From an uncultured Jannaschia sp. (GTDB taxonomy: Bacteria; Pseudomonadota; Alphaproteobacteria; Rhodobacterales; Rhodobacteraceae), in contig NZ_CANLTQ010000001.1 of NCBI RefSeq assembly GCF_947494025.1, positions 1-64,000 on the forward strand: DNA of 64,000 nucleotides, written 5' to 3'. Below, in pieces: positions 43,296 through 51,895 of this stretch (position 1 is its first letter; each line of letters starts with the position of its first letter). The position numbers and the translations under genes were made by a program. The notes under the pieces are model-generated. The model saw nothing but the letters and a program-made list of their open reading frames with translations. It had not been told where the DNA came from and ran no database searches.

Positions 43296-44759
43296 ATGTC
43301 GAAGGTCATCAAGAACGGCACCGTCGTCACCGCCGACCGCCAGTGGAAGGCGGACGTCCTGATCGAGGGAGAACGCATCGCGGCCGTGGGCGAGAACCTT
43401 TCGGGCGACGAGACCATCGACGCAACGGATGCCTACGTCATCCCCGGCGGCATCGACCCGCACACCCATCTGGAGATGCCCTTCATGGGCACCACCGCGA
43501 CCGAGACCTTCGAGTCGGGCACATTCGCGGCGGCCGCGGGCGGAACCACGATGCTCGTGGACTTCTGCCTGCCGGGCGAGGACAAGCGCCTGCTGCCCGC
43601 CATCGACGAATGGGACCGGAAGTCCCGCGACCAGATCTGCACCGACATCTCCTACCACATGGCCATCGTCGGCTGGAACGAGACCATCTTCGACGAGATG
43701 GAGACGGTCGTGAAGGAACGGGGAATCAACAGCTTCAAGCACTTCATGGCCTACAAGGGCGCGCTGATGGTGGAGGACGACGAGATGTTCGCCTCCTTCC
43801 AGCGCTGCGCCGAACTGGGCGCCCTGCCGCTCGTCCATGCCGAGAACGGCGACGTCGTGGCGGCGCTGCAGCAGAAGTTCCTGGCCGAGGGCAATACCGG
43901 CCCCGAGGCCCACGCCTATTCCCGGCCCCCCGAGGTCGAGGGCGAGGCGGCGAACCGCGCCATCATGATCGCCGACGCCGCCGGCACGCCGCTCTACATC
44001 GTCCACGTCTCCTGCGAGCAGGCGCACGAGGCGATCCGGCGCGCGCGCCAGAAGGGGATGCGCGTCTACGGCGAGCCGCTGATCCAGCACCTGACGCTCG
44101 ACGAGAGCGAGTATTTCAACCACGACTGGCAATACGCCGCCCGCCGCGTCATGTCCCCGCCCTTCCGCTCGAAGGTGCATCAGGACGGGCTCTGGGCCGG
44201 GCTCGCCGCCGGCTCGCTGCAGGTCGTGGCGACCGACCACGCCGCCTTCTCCGACGAGCAGAAGCGGATGGGGCGCGACGACTTCACGAAGATTCCGAAC
44301 GGCACCGGCGGGCTCGAGGAGCGGATGGGGATGCTCTGGACGCGCGGGGTCGAAACCGGGCGCCTGACGCCGGAGGAGTTCGTCGCCGTCACCTCCACCA
44401 ACATCGCCAAGATCCTGAACATCTATCCGACAAAGGGGGGGATCAATGTGGGCGGGGAGGCCGACATCGTGGTCTGGGACCCGTCGATCCACCGCACGGT
44501 TTCGGTCGCCAACCAGAAGTCGATCATCGACTACAACGTGTTCGAAGGCATGGAGCTGCGCGCCGCCCCCCGCTACACGCTCTCGCGCGGCGAGGTCATC
44601 TGGGCGCACGGCCAGAACTCGCAGCCGCGACCGGGTCGCGGCAAGTTCGTGCGCCGGCCCGCCTTCGCGAGCGCGCATACGGCGCTGTCGAAGTGGAAGT
44701 CGCTGAACACGCCGCGCAAGATCGAGCGCGATCCGCGGAATATTCCGGCGGGAGTTTGA
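43296..44759 (+). CDS. hydA: Dihydropyrimidinase (D-hydantoinase)
   Basis: A 487-residue cyclic amidohydrolase with a dinuclear zinc site: GGIDPHTHLEMPF (HxH at 56-58), the carbamylated Lys K154 in FMAYKGALMV, HAENGD, YIVHVSCEQAH and VVATDHAAF. It opens dihydrouracil and dihydrothymine to the carbamoyl-beta-amino acids used by the neighbouring amidohydrolase. The GAGAGG ribosome site precedes the ATG. The length is normal. Confidence 0.95.
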   Translation: MSKVIKNGTVVTADRQWKADVLIEGERIAAVGENLSGDETIDATDAYVIPGGIDPHTHLEMPFMGTTATETFESGTFAAAAGGTTMLVDFCLPGEDKRLLPAIDEWDRKSRDQICTDISYHMAIVGWNETIFDEMETVVKERGINSFKHFMAYKGALMVEDDEMFASFQRCAELGALPLVHAENGDVVAALQQKFLAEGNTGPEAHAYSRPPEVEGEAANRAIMIADAAGTPLYIVHVSCEQAHEAIRRARQKGMRVYGEPLIQHLTLDESEYFNHDWQYAARRVMSPPFRSKVHQDGLWAGLAAGSLQVVATDHAAFSDEQKRMGRDDFTKIPNGTGGLEERMGMLWTRGVETGRLTPEEFVAVTSTNIAKILNIYPTKGGINVGGEADIVVWDPSIHRTVSVANQKSIIDYNVFEGMELRAAPRYTLSRGEVIWAHGQNSQPRPGRGKFVRRPAFASAHTALSKWKSLNTPRKIERDPRNIPAGV

Positions 44760-44765
44760 CCCCGC

Positions 44766-45197
44766 ATGGAGGACCATGCGGCACCTTCTCTTTCGGGCCT
44801 TCTCGAAGCCGCTATCTATGTCGACGATCTGAATGCAGCCGAGCGGTTCTATAACGGCGTTCTCGGCCTTCCGGTCGTCCTGCGTCGGGATGGCGCCCAT
44901 GTCTTCTTCAGGGCCGGCAACACGATCGTCCTCGCCTTTCGTCCGGAGATTACCCAAGCTCAGACAACCGACGGGCCACTGCCGGTTCCGCCCCACGGCG
45001 CCCAGGGACAGGGACATATCTGTTTCACCGCGGACGGCGCGATGCTCGATGCCTGGCGCGAACGGCTGGAGGATGCGGGGTTCGGGATCGAAGCGGACTT
45101 CGCCTGGCCGAACGGGGCGCGGTCGGTCTACGTGCGGGACCCGGCAGGCAATAGCGTCGAGTTCGCGGAACCGAGGTTGTGGGAGATCGCGGAATGA
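44766..45197 (+). CDS. VOC/glyoxalase superfamily protein
   Basis: A 143-residue vicinal-oxygen-chelate fold protein. EAAIYVDDLNAAERFYNGVLGLPVV and SVYVRDPAGNSVEFAEPRLW form the paired beta-alpha-beta modules with metal-ligand positions (Glu near the C-terminus, His in GHICFTADG). The substrate is unknown. It starts 6 bases after hydA and its stop overlaps the ABC ATPase start (ATGA). Confidence 0.85.
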   Translation: MEDHAAPSLSGLLEAAIYVDDLNAAERFYNGVLGLPVVLRRDGAHVFFRAGNTIVLAFRPEITQAQTTDGPLPVPPHGAQGQGHICFTADGAMLDAWRERLEDAGFGIEADFAWPNGARSVYVRDPAGNSVEFAEPRLWEIAE

Positions 45198-45967
45198 CCG
45201 TCATCTCCGCCCGCTCTCTCGACCTCACCTTCCAGACCGGCGACGGCGCGGTCCACGCGCTCTCCGACATCAGTCTCGACATCGCCGAGGGCGAGTTCGT
45301 CTCCTTCATCGGTCCGTCTGGCTGTGGCAAGACGACGTTCCTGCGCTGCGTCGCGGCCCTCGAGCAGCCGACGGGCGGCAGCCTCACCGTCAACGGCATG
45401 TCCCCCGATGCGGCCCGGCAGGCTCGCGCCTACGGCTACGTGTTCCAGGCGGCGGGGCTCTACCCGTGGCGGACCATCGGGCGGAACGTGACGCTGCCGC
45501 TCGAGATCATGGGCTACCCCAAGACCGAGCGCCGGGAGCGGATGGAGCGCGTGCTGAAGCTCGTGGAGCTCGACCAGTTCGCCGGCAAATATCCCTGGCA
45601 GCTTTCGGGTGGCATGCAGCAGCGCGCCTCCATCGCCCGGGCGCTGGCCTTCGACGCGCCGATCCTCCTGATGGACGAACCCTTCGGCGCCTTGGACGAA
45701 ATCGTGCGCGACCGGCTGAACGAGGAACTGCTGTCGCTCTGGACGCGCACCAACAAGACCATTCTCTTCGTGACCCATTCGATCCCCGAGGCGGTCTACC
45801 TTTCGACCCGCATCGTCGTCATGTCTCCGCGCCCGGGTCGCATCACCGACGTCATCGAAAGCCCCCTGCCCCGCGAGCGCCCGCTCGACATCCGCGACAC
45901 GCCCGAGTTCCTCGCCGTCGCCCACCGCGTACGGGAGGGTCTGCGCGAGGGCATGGCGGCGGCATGA
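45194..45967 (+). CDS. ABC transporter ATP-binding protein (NitT/TauT type)
   Basis: A 257-residue ATPase with Walker A GPSGCGKT (40-47), signature LSGGMQQR (137-144) and Walker B LLMDEPFGALD (158-168). It belongs to the nitrate/sulfonate/taurine/pyrimidine-precursor importer group and powers the two permeases encoded downstream. Coupled starts on both sides place it in one operon with VOC and GNAT genes. Confidence 0.92.
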   Translation: MTVISARSLDLTFQTGDGAVHALSDISLDIAEGEFVSFIGPSGCGKTTFLRCVAALEQPTGGSLTVNGMSPDAARQARAYGYVFQAAGLYPWRTIGRNVTLPLEIMGYPKTERRERMERVLKLVELDQFAGKYPWQLSGGMQQRASIARALAFDAPILLMDEPFGALDEIVRDRLNEELLSLWTRTNKTILFVTHSIPEAVYLSTRIVVMSPRPGRITDVIESPLPRERPLDIRDTPEFLAVAHRVREGLREGMAAA

Positions 45968-46392
45968 TCCGGCCCGCCCGATCCGAGGACGCGCCGGCTT
46001 GCGCGGCAATCCGGAACGACTGGATCGACGCAACGCCGTGGATGCCGCGCGTCCACCCGCCCGACGACGTGGCGCGCCATTACCGAGAGAGCGTCCTGCC
46101 GGAGCAGCGTGTCTTCGTCGCCGAGCACGACAGCCGGATCGAGGGCTTCGTCGCGGTCGCCGCAGACGGCGAGACGGTGAGCGCGCTCTACCTTGCCCCG
46201 GAGGCGCGCGGACGAGGGATCGGCCCGACCCTCCTCGAAGCGGTGCGGGAGGGGGCGCAGCGGCTCTGGACGTTCCAGGCCAACGCGGGCGCGCAGCGAT
46301 TCTATCGCCGCGAGGGCTTCCGCGAGATTCGGCGGACCGAGGGCGACAACGAGGAAGGTCTGCCCGACATCCTGTTCGAGCGCGGCACGTGA
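45964..46392 (+). CDS. GNAT family N-acetyltransferase embedded in the ABC operon
   Basis: A 142-residue acetyltransferase: MIRPARSEDAPACAAIRNDWI at the start, acetyl-CoA loop LAPEARGRGIGPTLL, and AGAQRFYRREGFREI. It overlaps the ATPase gene upstream and the permease gene downstream by 4 bases each. It may modify the imported compound or its breakdown product; there is no direct evidence for the acceptor. Confidence 0.85.
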   Translation: MIRPARSEDAPACAAIRNDWIDATPWMPRVHPPDDVARHYRESVLPEQRVFVAEHDSRIEGFVAVAADGETVSALYLAPEARGRGIGPTLLEAVREGAQRLWTFQANAGAQRFYRREGFREIRRTEGDNEEGLPDILFERGT

Positions 46393-47381
46393 CCGACGCG
46401 CCCCTGTCCGCACCCGGCGCCGGCGTCGGACGGTCCGGCCGCGTCGCGCTGCGCCGGCTCGGCGCGGGGCTCTGGCCCGTGCTGGTGGTGGTCGCGGGCC
46501 TCGTCGCGCTCTGGTACGCGGCCTGCATCCCGATGAACGCGCAGGGGAGCCTGCTCGAGGCGGAACGGGCGGAAATCGCCGTCGTCCCCGCGACCGCCGC
46601 CGAACGGCGCGACATGGGCGGGCTTGCGCTCGCCCTTGCCAACCCGAGCGTCGCCGCCGCGGGCGCCTTCGCGCAGGAGCGGCCGCGCCTGCCGGCCCCG
46701 CATCAAGTCGTGGTCGAACTCGTCGACAGCACGGTCGGTCTGATGATCACGTCGAAGCGCAGCCTCGTTTTCCACGCGGGCATCACCCTCGGCCCCACGT
46801 TGCTCGGCTTCGCCATCGGCAGCCTCGCGGGCATCCTCCTCGCCGTGGGCATCGTCCACAGCCGGGTCATGGACCTGTCGGTCATGCCCTGGGCCATCGC
46901 CTCCCAGACCATCCCGATCCTCGCCATCGCGCCGATGATCATCGTGGTGCTGAACTCGGTGGGCCTTCAGGGATTGCTGCCGAAGGCGATCATCTCGGCC
47001 TACCTGTCCTTCTTTCCGGTCCTCGTGGGAATGGTGAAGGGCCTGCGCGCGCCGGCCGCCTCCGACCTCGACCTGATGCGGACGTGGAACGCCTCGACCT
47101 TGCGCACGCTCGTCTCGCTCCGCCTGCCGACCTCGCTGCCCTACCTCTTCGCCTCGCTCAAGATCGCCGTGGCCGCCGCGCTGGTCGGCGCGATCATCGG
47201 CGAGCTGCCCACCGGCGCCGTCCGCGGTCTCGGCGCGCGGCTGCTGGCAGGGAGCTATTACGGGCAGACGATCCAGATCTGGTCGGCGCTCTTCGCCGCC
47301 GCCATCGTCGCGGCGGCGCTGGTGGCGCTGATCGCGGGGATCGAGCGGCTGACGTTGCGCCGGATGGGGCTCGCGCCGTGA
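46389..47381 (+). CDS. ABC transporter permease (SsuC/TauC type), first of two
   Basis: A 330-residue inner-membrane permease of the BPD-transport family. An N-terminal helix (WPVLVVVAGLVALWYA) is followed by a periplasmic insert of about 90 residues, then five or so helices. The ATPase-contact (EAA) loop is seen near MRTWNASTLRTLVSLRLPTSLPYLFASLKIAVAAAL. The GTG start overlaps the GNAT stop. Confidence 0.9.
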   Translation: MTDAPLSAPGAGVGRSGRVALRRLGAGLWPVLVVVAGLVALWYAACIPMNAQGSLLEAERAEIAVVPATAAERRDMGGLALALANPSVAAAGAFAQERPRLPAPHQVVVELVDSTVGLMITSKRSLVFHAGITLGPTLLGFAIGSLAGILLAVGIVHSRVMDLSVMPWAIASQTIPILAIAPMIIVVLNSVGLQGLLPKAIISAYLSFFPVLVGMVKGLRAPAASDLDLMRTWNASTLRTLVSLRLPTSLPYLFASLKIAVAAALVGAIIGELPTGAVRGLGARLLAGSYYGQTIQIWSALFAAAIVAAALVALIAGIERLTLRRMGLAP

Positions 47382-48205
47382 AGGCGGTCGCGCTCCTCCT
47401 CGTCTGGGCGGCGCTCTGGGGCGCGAACGCGCGGATCGCGCGGATGCGGACGGGCGCATGGCTCGCGCCGGCGCTATTCGGCCTCACGCTCCTCGTCCTG
47501 TGGGAGGGCGTCGTCCGCCTGTTCGACATCCCCACCGTCATCCTGCCCGCGCCGAGCCAGATCGCCGGGGCGATTGCGGCCAACCCGCCCGTCCTTTGGG
47601 CCGACTTCGTGCAGACGGTCCTGAAGGGCGCGCTCACCGGCTGGTTGATCGGTTGCGCGGCGGGCGTTCTCGCAGCGCTGCTGGTGGCGCGGTCGGATTT
47701 CCTGCGCCGCGGTCTGCTGCCGGTCGGCAACTTCGTGGCCGCCCTGCCCATCGTCGGGACCGCGCCGATCCTCGTGATGTGGTTCGGATTCGGGTGGGAA
47801 TCGAAGGCGGCGGTCGTGGTGGTGATGGTGTTCTTTCCGGTGCTCGTGAACACGGTGGCGGGGCTTGCCGACACGGGCGCGATGCAGCGCGACCTCATGC
47901 GGACCTACGGCGCGGCCCCCCGGCAGGAGCTGCGCTACCTGCGCATTCCCTCCGCGTTGCCTTTCGTTTTCAACGGCTTGAAGATCGCCACGACGCTCGC
48001 CCTGATCGGCGCCATCGTGGCGGAGTTCTTCGGCTCGCCCACGCAGGGCATGGGGTTCCGCATCTCGACCGAGGTCGGGCGGCTGAACCTGCCGATGGTC
48101 TGGGCCACGATCGTCGTCGCGGCCCTCGCCGGGAGCCTCAGCTACGGAGGGGTCGCGCTGCTCGAGCGCCGGCTGACCTTCTGGCACCCCTCGCAACGGC
48201 ACTGA
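47378..48205 (+). CDS. ABC transporter permease (SsuC/TauC type), second of two
   Basis: A 275-residue permease with six predicted helices. The EAA loop is MRTYGAAPRQELRYLRIPSALPFVFNGLKIATTLALIGAI. The GTG start overlaps the first permease stop, so the pair probably forms a heterodimeric channel. Two different permeases occur in some THI5-like importer operons. Confidence 0.9.
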   Translation: MKAVALLLVWAALWGANARIARMRTGAWLAPALFGLTLLVLWEGVVRLFDIPTVILPAPSQIAGAIAANPPVLWADFVQTVLKGALTGWLIGCAAGVLAALLVARSDFLRRGLLPVGNFVAALPIVGTAPILVMWFGFGWESKAAVVVVMVFFPVLVNTVAGLADTGAMQRDLMRTYGAAPRQELRYLRIPSALPFVFNGLKIATTLALIGAIVAEFFGSPTQGMGFRISTEVGRLNLPMVWATIVVAALAGSLSYGGVALLERRLTFWHPSQRH

Positions 48206-48222
48206 GGCGGCGTGTCACCCGC

Positions 48223-48249
48223 GTGTTACGGCTGTGTTACGGCTGTGGC
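48223..48249. repeat. Tandem 11-base direct repeats upstream of the binding-protein gene
   Basis: gtgttacggct occurs twice, head to tail, at 48223-48233 and 48234-48244, followed by a degenerate third start (gtggcac). It lies in the 195-base gap between the second permease and the binding protein. It is a candidate operator, or part of an mRNA structure separating the two genes. Confidence 0.5.
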
Positions 48250-48400
48250 ACAGGTGTGGGACGCGCATCCGGACACGGGCCGAAAAGCCCGCGACCGCCC
48301 GCCGGACGCAGCGACGGGCTGGCGCAACGATTCCCGCGGTGCCATGCTTCCCGAAGCGGCCCCGGAAGCGGGCCGGACTCAAACCGACAGGGATACGATC

Positions 48401-49387
48401 ATGAGAACGATGTTCGCAGCGGCCGTGCTGGCCGGAGGGTTCGCAGGCGCGGCGGCCGCGCAGGAGGACTCCGTCACGCTGCAGCTCAAATGGGTCACGC
48501 AGGCGCAGTTCGCCGGCTACTACGTCGCGCAGGAAGAGGGCTTCTACGCCGACGAGGGCCTCGACGTGACCATCCTGCCCGGCGGCCCCGACATCGCGCC
48601 CTCCCAGGTGCTTGCCGGCGGCGGCGCGGACGTGATGGTGGACTGGCTGCCCTCCGCGCTTTCGGCGCGCGAGAAGGGCCTGCCGATCGTCAACATCGCG
48701 CAGCCGTTCAACAGCTCGGGCCTGATGCTGACCTGCTGGAAGGATACCGGGATCGCGGGACCGGAGGATTTCCGCGGCCGCACGATCGGCGTCTGGTTCC
48801 AGGGCAACGAATATCCGTTCCTGAGCTGGATGAGCCAGGCGGGCATCCCGACCGGGGGCGGCGAGGACGGGATCACGGTGCTGAAGCAGGGCTTCAACGT
48901 CGACCCGCTGCTGCAGCGGCAGGCGGACTGCATCTCCACCATGACCTACAACGAGTACAACCAGGTGCTCGAGGCCGGCGTGTCCGAGGACGAGCTCGTG
49001 ACCTTCAAGTACGAGGATCAGGGTGTCGCCACGCTCGAGGACGGGCTCTACGTGCTGGAGGAGAACCTCGAGGATCCGGCCTTCCGCGACAGGATGGTCC
49101 GCTTCGTGCGCGCCTCGATGCAGGGCTGGAACTGGGCCGGGGAGAACCCGGAGGAGGCCGCGATGATCGTGCTCGACAACGACGAGACCGGCGCCCAGAC
49201 CGAGCAACACCAGATCGCGATGATGCAGGAGATCGCCAAGCTGACCGAAGGCACGGAGGGCGCGCTCGACGAGGCGGACTACCGGCGCACGGTGGACACG
49301 CTGCTCGCCGGCGGCTCCGATCCGGTGATCTCGCAGGAACCCGAGGGCGCCTGGACGCACGACATCACGGACGAAGCGCTGAACTGA
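48401..49387 (+). CDS. ABC transporter substrate-binding protein (NMT1/THI5-like)
   Basis: A 328-residue periplasmic binding protein with signal peptide (FAAAVLAGGFAGAAAAQ). LQLKWVTQAQFAGYYVAQEEGFYADEGLDVTILPGG is the hallmark of the THI5/NMT1 group that binds thiamine-pyrimidine precursors or related rings. It belongs with the ABC genes upstream. The neighbouring pyrimidine-degrading enzymes point to a pyrimidine, hydantoin or ureido ligand; this is inference. Confidence 0.9.
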   Translation: MRTMFAAAVLAGGFAGAAAAQEDSVTLQLKWVTQAQFAGYYVAQEEGFYADEGLDVTILPGGPDIAPSQVLAGGGADVMVDWLPSALSAREKGLPIVNIAQPFNSSGLMLTCWKDTGIAGPEDFRGRTIGVWFQGNEYPFLSWMSQAGIPTGGGEDGITVLKQGFNVDPLLQRQADCISTMTYNEYNQVLEAGVSEDELVTFKYEDQGVATLEDGLYVLEENLEDPAFRDRMVRFVRASMQGWNWAGENPEEAAMIVLDNDETGAQTEQHQIAMMQEIAKLTEGTEGALDEADYRRTVDTLLAGGSDPVISQEPEGAWTHDITDEALN

Positions 49388-49400
49388 GCGTCAGAGGCAC

Positions 49401-49423
49401 GGCCCGGCGGACACAGCCGGGCC
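49401..49423 (+). terminator. Terminator-like hairpin after the binding-protein gene
   Basis: ggcccggc and gccgggcc form an 8-base perfect stem around a 7-base loop, 14 bases past the stop at 49387. No T-run follows. Confidence 0.5.
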
Positions 49424-49680
49424 GCGTGGGCCACGCCGGACGTGTCGAGCGGATATGAGGGCGCCCGGGACGTCGTGGCGCTTCACGGAAGAATACCCTC
49501 GCGGAAACCTGCAAGGGCGGCATCGTCCGGTATGTCGCCTTCGCGGGTTGAAGCGGACTTTCCGACTTATCGTGATTATTTTGAAGAGGATGTGAGTCGA
49601 CGGCCACCACCGTTGTTCATGGTTCGGCAAAAAATGCCGCTCATAGCATCTGCCGGACACGGCTGGATGAAGTGGCGGGC

Positions 49681-50778
49681 ATGGCTGATATCAACGGGAC
49701 CAACGGCAACGATACGATCTACAGTGGCAGCGGCCATCACAAGATCCACGGGGGCGATGGACGCGACACGATTTATGCCGGGTCGGGGCATGATGTCATT
49801 ACCGGGGGAGCAGACAACGATTCGCTGGATGGTGGATCAGGTCACGACAAAATCGGCGGCGGCGCGGGCAATGACACCATCAGCGGCGGATCGGGCGATG
49901 ACACCATTACCGGGGGGGCCGGCGATGACACACTCCGGGGCGGCTCCGGCTATAACACATACATCTATCGCGATGGGGGCGGTAGCGATCTGATCGAAGA
50001 CTTTAATAAGTATCTGGACACGATTGCGTTCGAAGTAGGCGAGTTGCGTGGGTTTCAGGACGTGCGCGATCGGATGTCGGACGCGGGTGGCGACACGTTG
50101 ATCACCTTAGACAACGGCGCCGTCCTCCGCTTGCGGGGTGTCTCGTCCAATGATCTCGGGGCGCAGCATTTCACCTTCGATGCCGGGCCGATCTGCTTTC
50201 ATCGCGGCACGATGATCGACACGCCCACAGGGCCCCGCCCGGTCGAGTCGCTGGCGCCCGGGGATCTGGTATCGACACGCGACCACGGGGCGCAGCCCGT
50301 GCGCGCGGTGCCGTATCAGCGATTGCGCTTCGGACAGCGCGAAGACAAGGCCAAGCCGATCCTGATCCGGGTGAGCGCCATCGCGCCCGGGCAACCGGCG
50401 CGGGATCTGGTGGTGTCGCCGCAGCACCGGATTCTGGTCCGGGACCGGGGGGGCGGCGAAGTGCTGGTCCCCGCGGTCAAGCTGCTTGGACGGCGCGGCG
50501 TGCGGCGCATGGCGGCCCGGGATCGTGCCGATTTCGTCAACCTGCTGTTCGATCGGCACGAGATCATCATCGCGAACGGATGCGCGGCGGAGACGATGCT
50601 GCTCACCCCCTTCACGCTCTGCAAACTGTCCCTGACGCTCGGGGCGAACGAGGTGACCGCGTACGCGGCGGGTCTCCCCATGCGCCCTGCCCGCCCGTTG
50701 CTGAAGCACGACCCGATCGGAACCGGGCGACGCAAGGTTTTGCACGATCTTCCGGTTTCTCGTCATCACGCCTGCTGA
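49681..50778 (+). CDS. RTX-repeat protein with C-terminal Hint domain
   Basis: A 365-residue protein. Residues 15-95 hold about seven calcium-binding GGxGxDxI-type nonapeptide repeats (GGDGRDTIY, GGSGHDKIG, GGAGNDTIS, GGAGDDTLR). A beta region follows, then a Hint domain starting at Cys172 (ICFHRGTMIDTPTGPRPVESLAPGDLV), with SPQHRILV and HEIIIANGC further on. There is no signal peptide; RTX proteins leave by type I secretion. Hint domains can self-cleave. Such proteins are common in Rhodobacteraceae; their targets are unknown. ATG at 49681; a GTG lies three codons upstream. Confidence 0.88.
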   Translation: MADINGTNGNDTIYSGSGHHKIHGGDGRDTIYAGSGHDVITGGADNDSLDGGSGHDKIGGGAGNDTISGGSGDDTITGGAGDDTLRGGSGYNTYIYRDGGGSDLIEDFNKYLDTIAFEVGELRGFQDVRDRMSDAGGDTLITLDNGAVLRLRGVSSNDLGAQHFTFDAGPICFHRGTMIDTPTGPRPVESLAPGDLVSTRDHGAQPVRAVPYQRLRFGQREDKAKPILIRVSAIAPGQPARDLVVSPQHRILVRDRGGGEVLVPAVKLLGRRGVRRMAARDRADFVNLLFDRHEIIIANGCAAETMLLTPFTLCKLSLTLGANEVTAYAAGLPMRPARPLLKHDPIGTGRRKVLHDLPVSRHHAC

Positions 50779-50943
50779 GGCCTGACTTCGTGGAGCAGGA
50801 AGCACAGCCGCGACCGCCCGCTTCGGGCGCGACGCCGAGGAACCTCCCGACGGCGATTGCGGCCCCGGCCGTGCCGCGACCGTCGAAACCTCCCAGAAAG
50901 GCGTCCAGCCGGGCGCCCCGTTCCGGTTCGGGCCGATTGCGGC

Positions 50944-51822
50944 TCAGCCCTTCGAAAGCTTCTCCAGCCGCGCCATCAGCGCCGAGGTGTCCCAGCGGCC
51001 GCCACCCATGGCCTGCACGTCCTTGTAGAACTGGTCGATCAGCGCGGTGGCAGGGAGGGGGGCGCCCATCGCCTCGGCCTCGGCGAGGCAGATGCCCAGA
51101 TCCTTGCGCATCCAGTTCACCGCGAAGCCGTGATCGTACTCGCCCTGAAGCATCGTCCTGTGCCGGTTCACCATCTGCCAGGAACCGGCCGCGCCGCCCT
51201 GGATGACGTCCACCACCGCCTCGCCATCGAGGCCGGCCATCTGCGCGAAGCGCATCCCCTCGCTCAGGCCCTGCATCAGGCCGGCGATGCAGATCTGGTT
51301 GACCATCTTGGTGAGCTGACCGGCGCCGACCTCGCCCATCCGGCGCGAGAGCTTGGCATAGGCGTCCATCACCGGCTCGGCCCGGTCGTAATCGGCCTGT
51401 GCCCCGCCGCACATGATGACGAGCTGGCCGTTCTCCGCCCCGGCCTGGCCGCCGGAAACCGGCGCGTCGACATAGGCGATGCCCCCGTCCCCGGCCGTCT
51501 TCGCCAGTTCGCGCGTGACGCCGGCGGAGACGGTGGTGTGATCGACGAAGAGCGTGCCCTCGCCCATGCCCGCGAAGGCCCCGTCCTCGCCCAGGCAGAT
51601 GCCGCGCAGGTCGTCGTCGTTGCCCACGCAGGCCATCACGATCCCGCACCCCTCCGCCGCCCTGCGCGGGGTCGGTGCGTGGCTGCCGCCATGCGTCTCC
51701 GTCCAGGCTTCCGCCTTGGCGGCCGTGCGGTTGTAGACCCGGACCTCGTGGCCGGCGGATGCGAGGTGCCCCGCCATCGGCGCGCCCATCACACCCATTC
51801 CCAGAAACGCGATCCGTGCCAT
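50944..51822 (-). CDS. NAD(P)-dependent beta-hydroxyacid dehydrogenase
   Basis: A 292-residue enzyme of the 3-hydroxyisobutyrate / tartronate-semialdehyde reductase family. The Rossmann motif is FLGMGVMGAPMAGHLA, followed by the substrate motif DAPVSGGQAGAENGQL and the catalytic Lys region GQLTKMVNQI. Possible substrates are 3-hydroxyisobutyrate or 2-hydroxy-3-oxopropionate; a role in the fate of thymine-derived beta-aminoisobutyrate is conceivable. It is divergent from the penicillin-acylase gene. Confidence 0.88.
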   Translation of the reverse strand: MARIAFLGMGVMGAPMAGHLASAGHEVRVYNRTAAKAEAWTETHGGSHAPTPRRAAEGCGIVMACVGNDDDLRGICLGEDGAFAGMGEGTLFVDHTTVSAGVTRELAKTAGDGGIAYVDAPVSGGQAGAENGQLVIMCGGAQADYDRAEPVMDAYAKLSRRMGEVGAGQLTKMVNQICIAGLMQGLSEGMRFAQMAGLDGEAVVDVIQGGAAGSWQMVNRHRTMLQGEYDHGFAVNWMRKDLGICLAEAEAMGAPLPATALIDQFYKDVQAMGGGRWDTSALMARLEKLSKG

Positions 51823-51895
51823 CCCGACCTCCCTTTGCATCCGCCGTTCCCGCTGGTTAGACCCCCCGCGACCAAGGGGGTCAACAGGAGGTCGC

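Noticed and set aside
49740-49970. Tandem DNA repeat or CRISPR-like array
   Set aside because: The periodicity is the coding of RTX nonapeptide repeats; the DNA copies differ at many positions and have no spacers.
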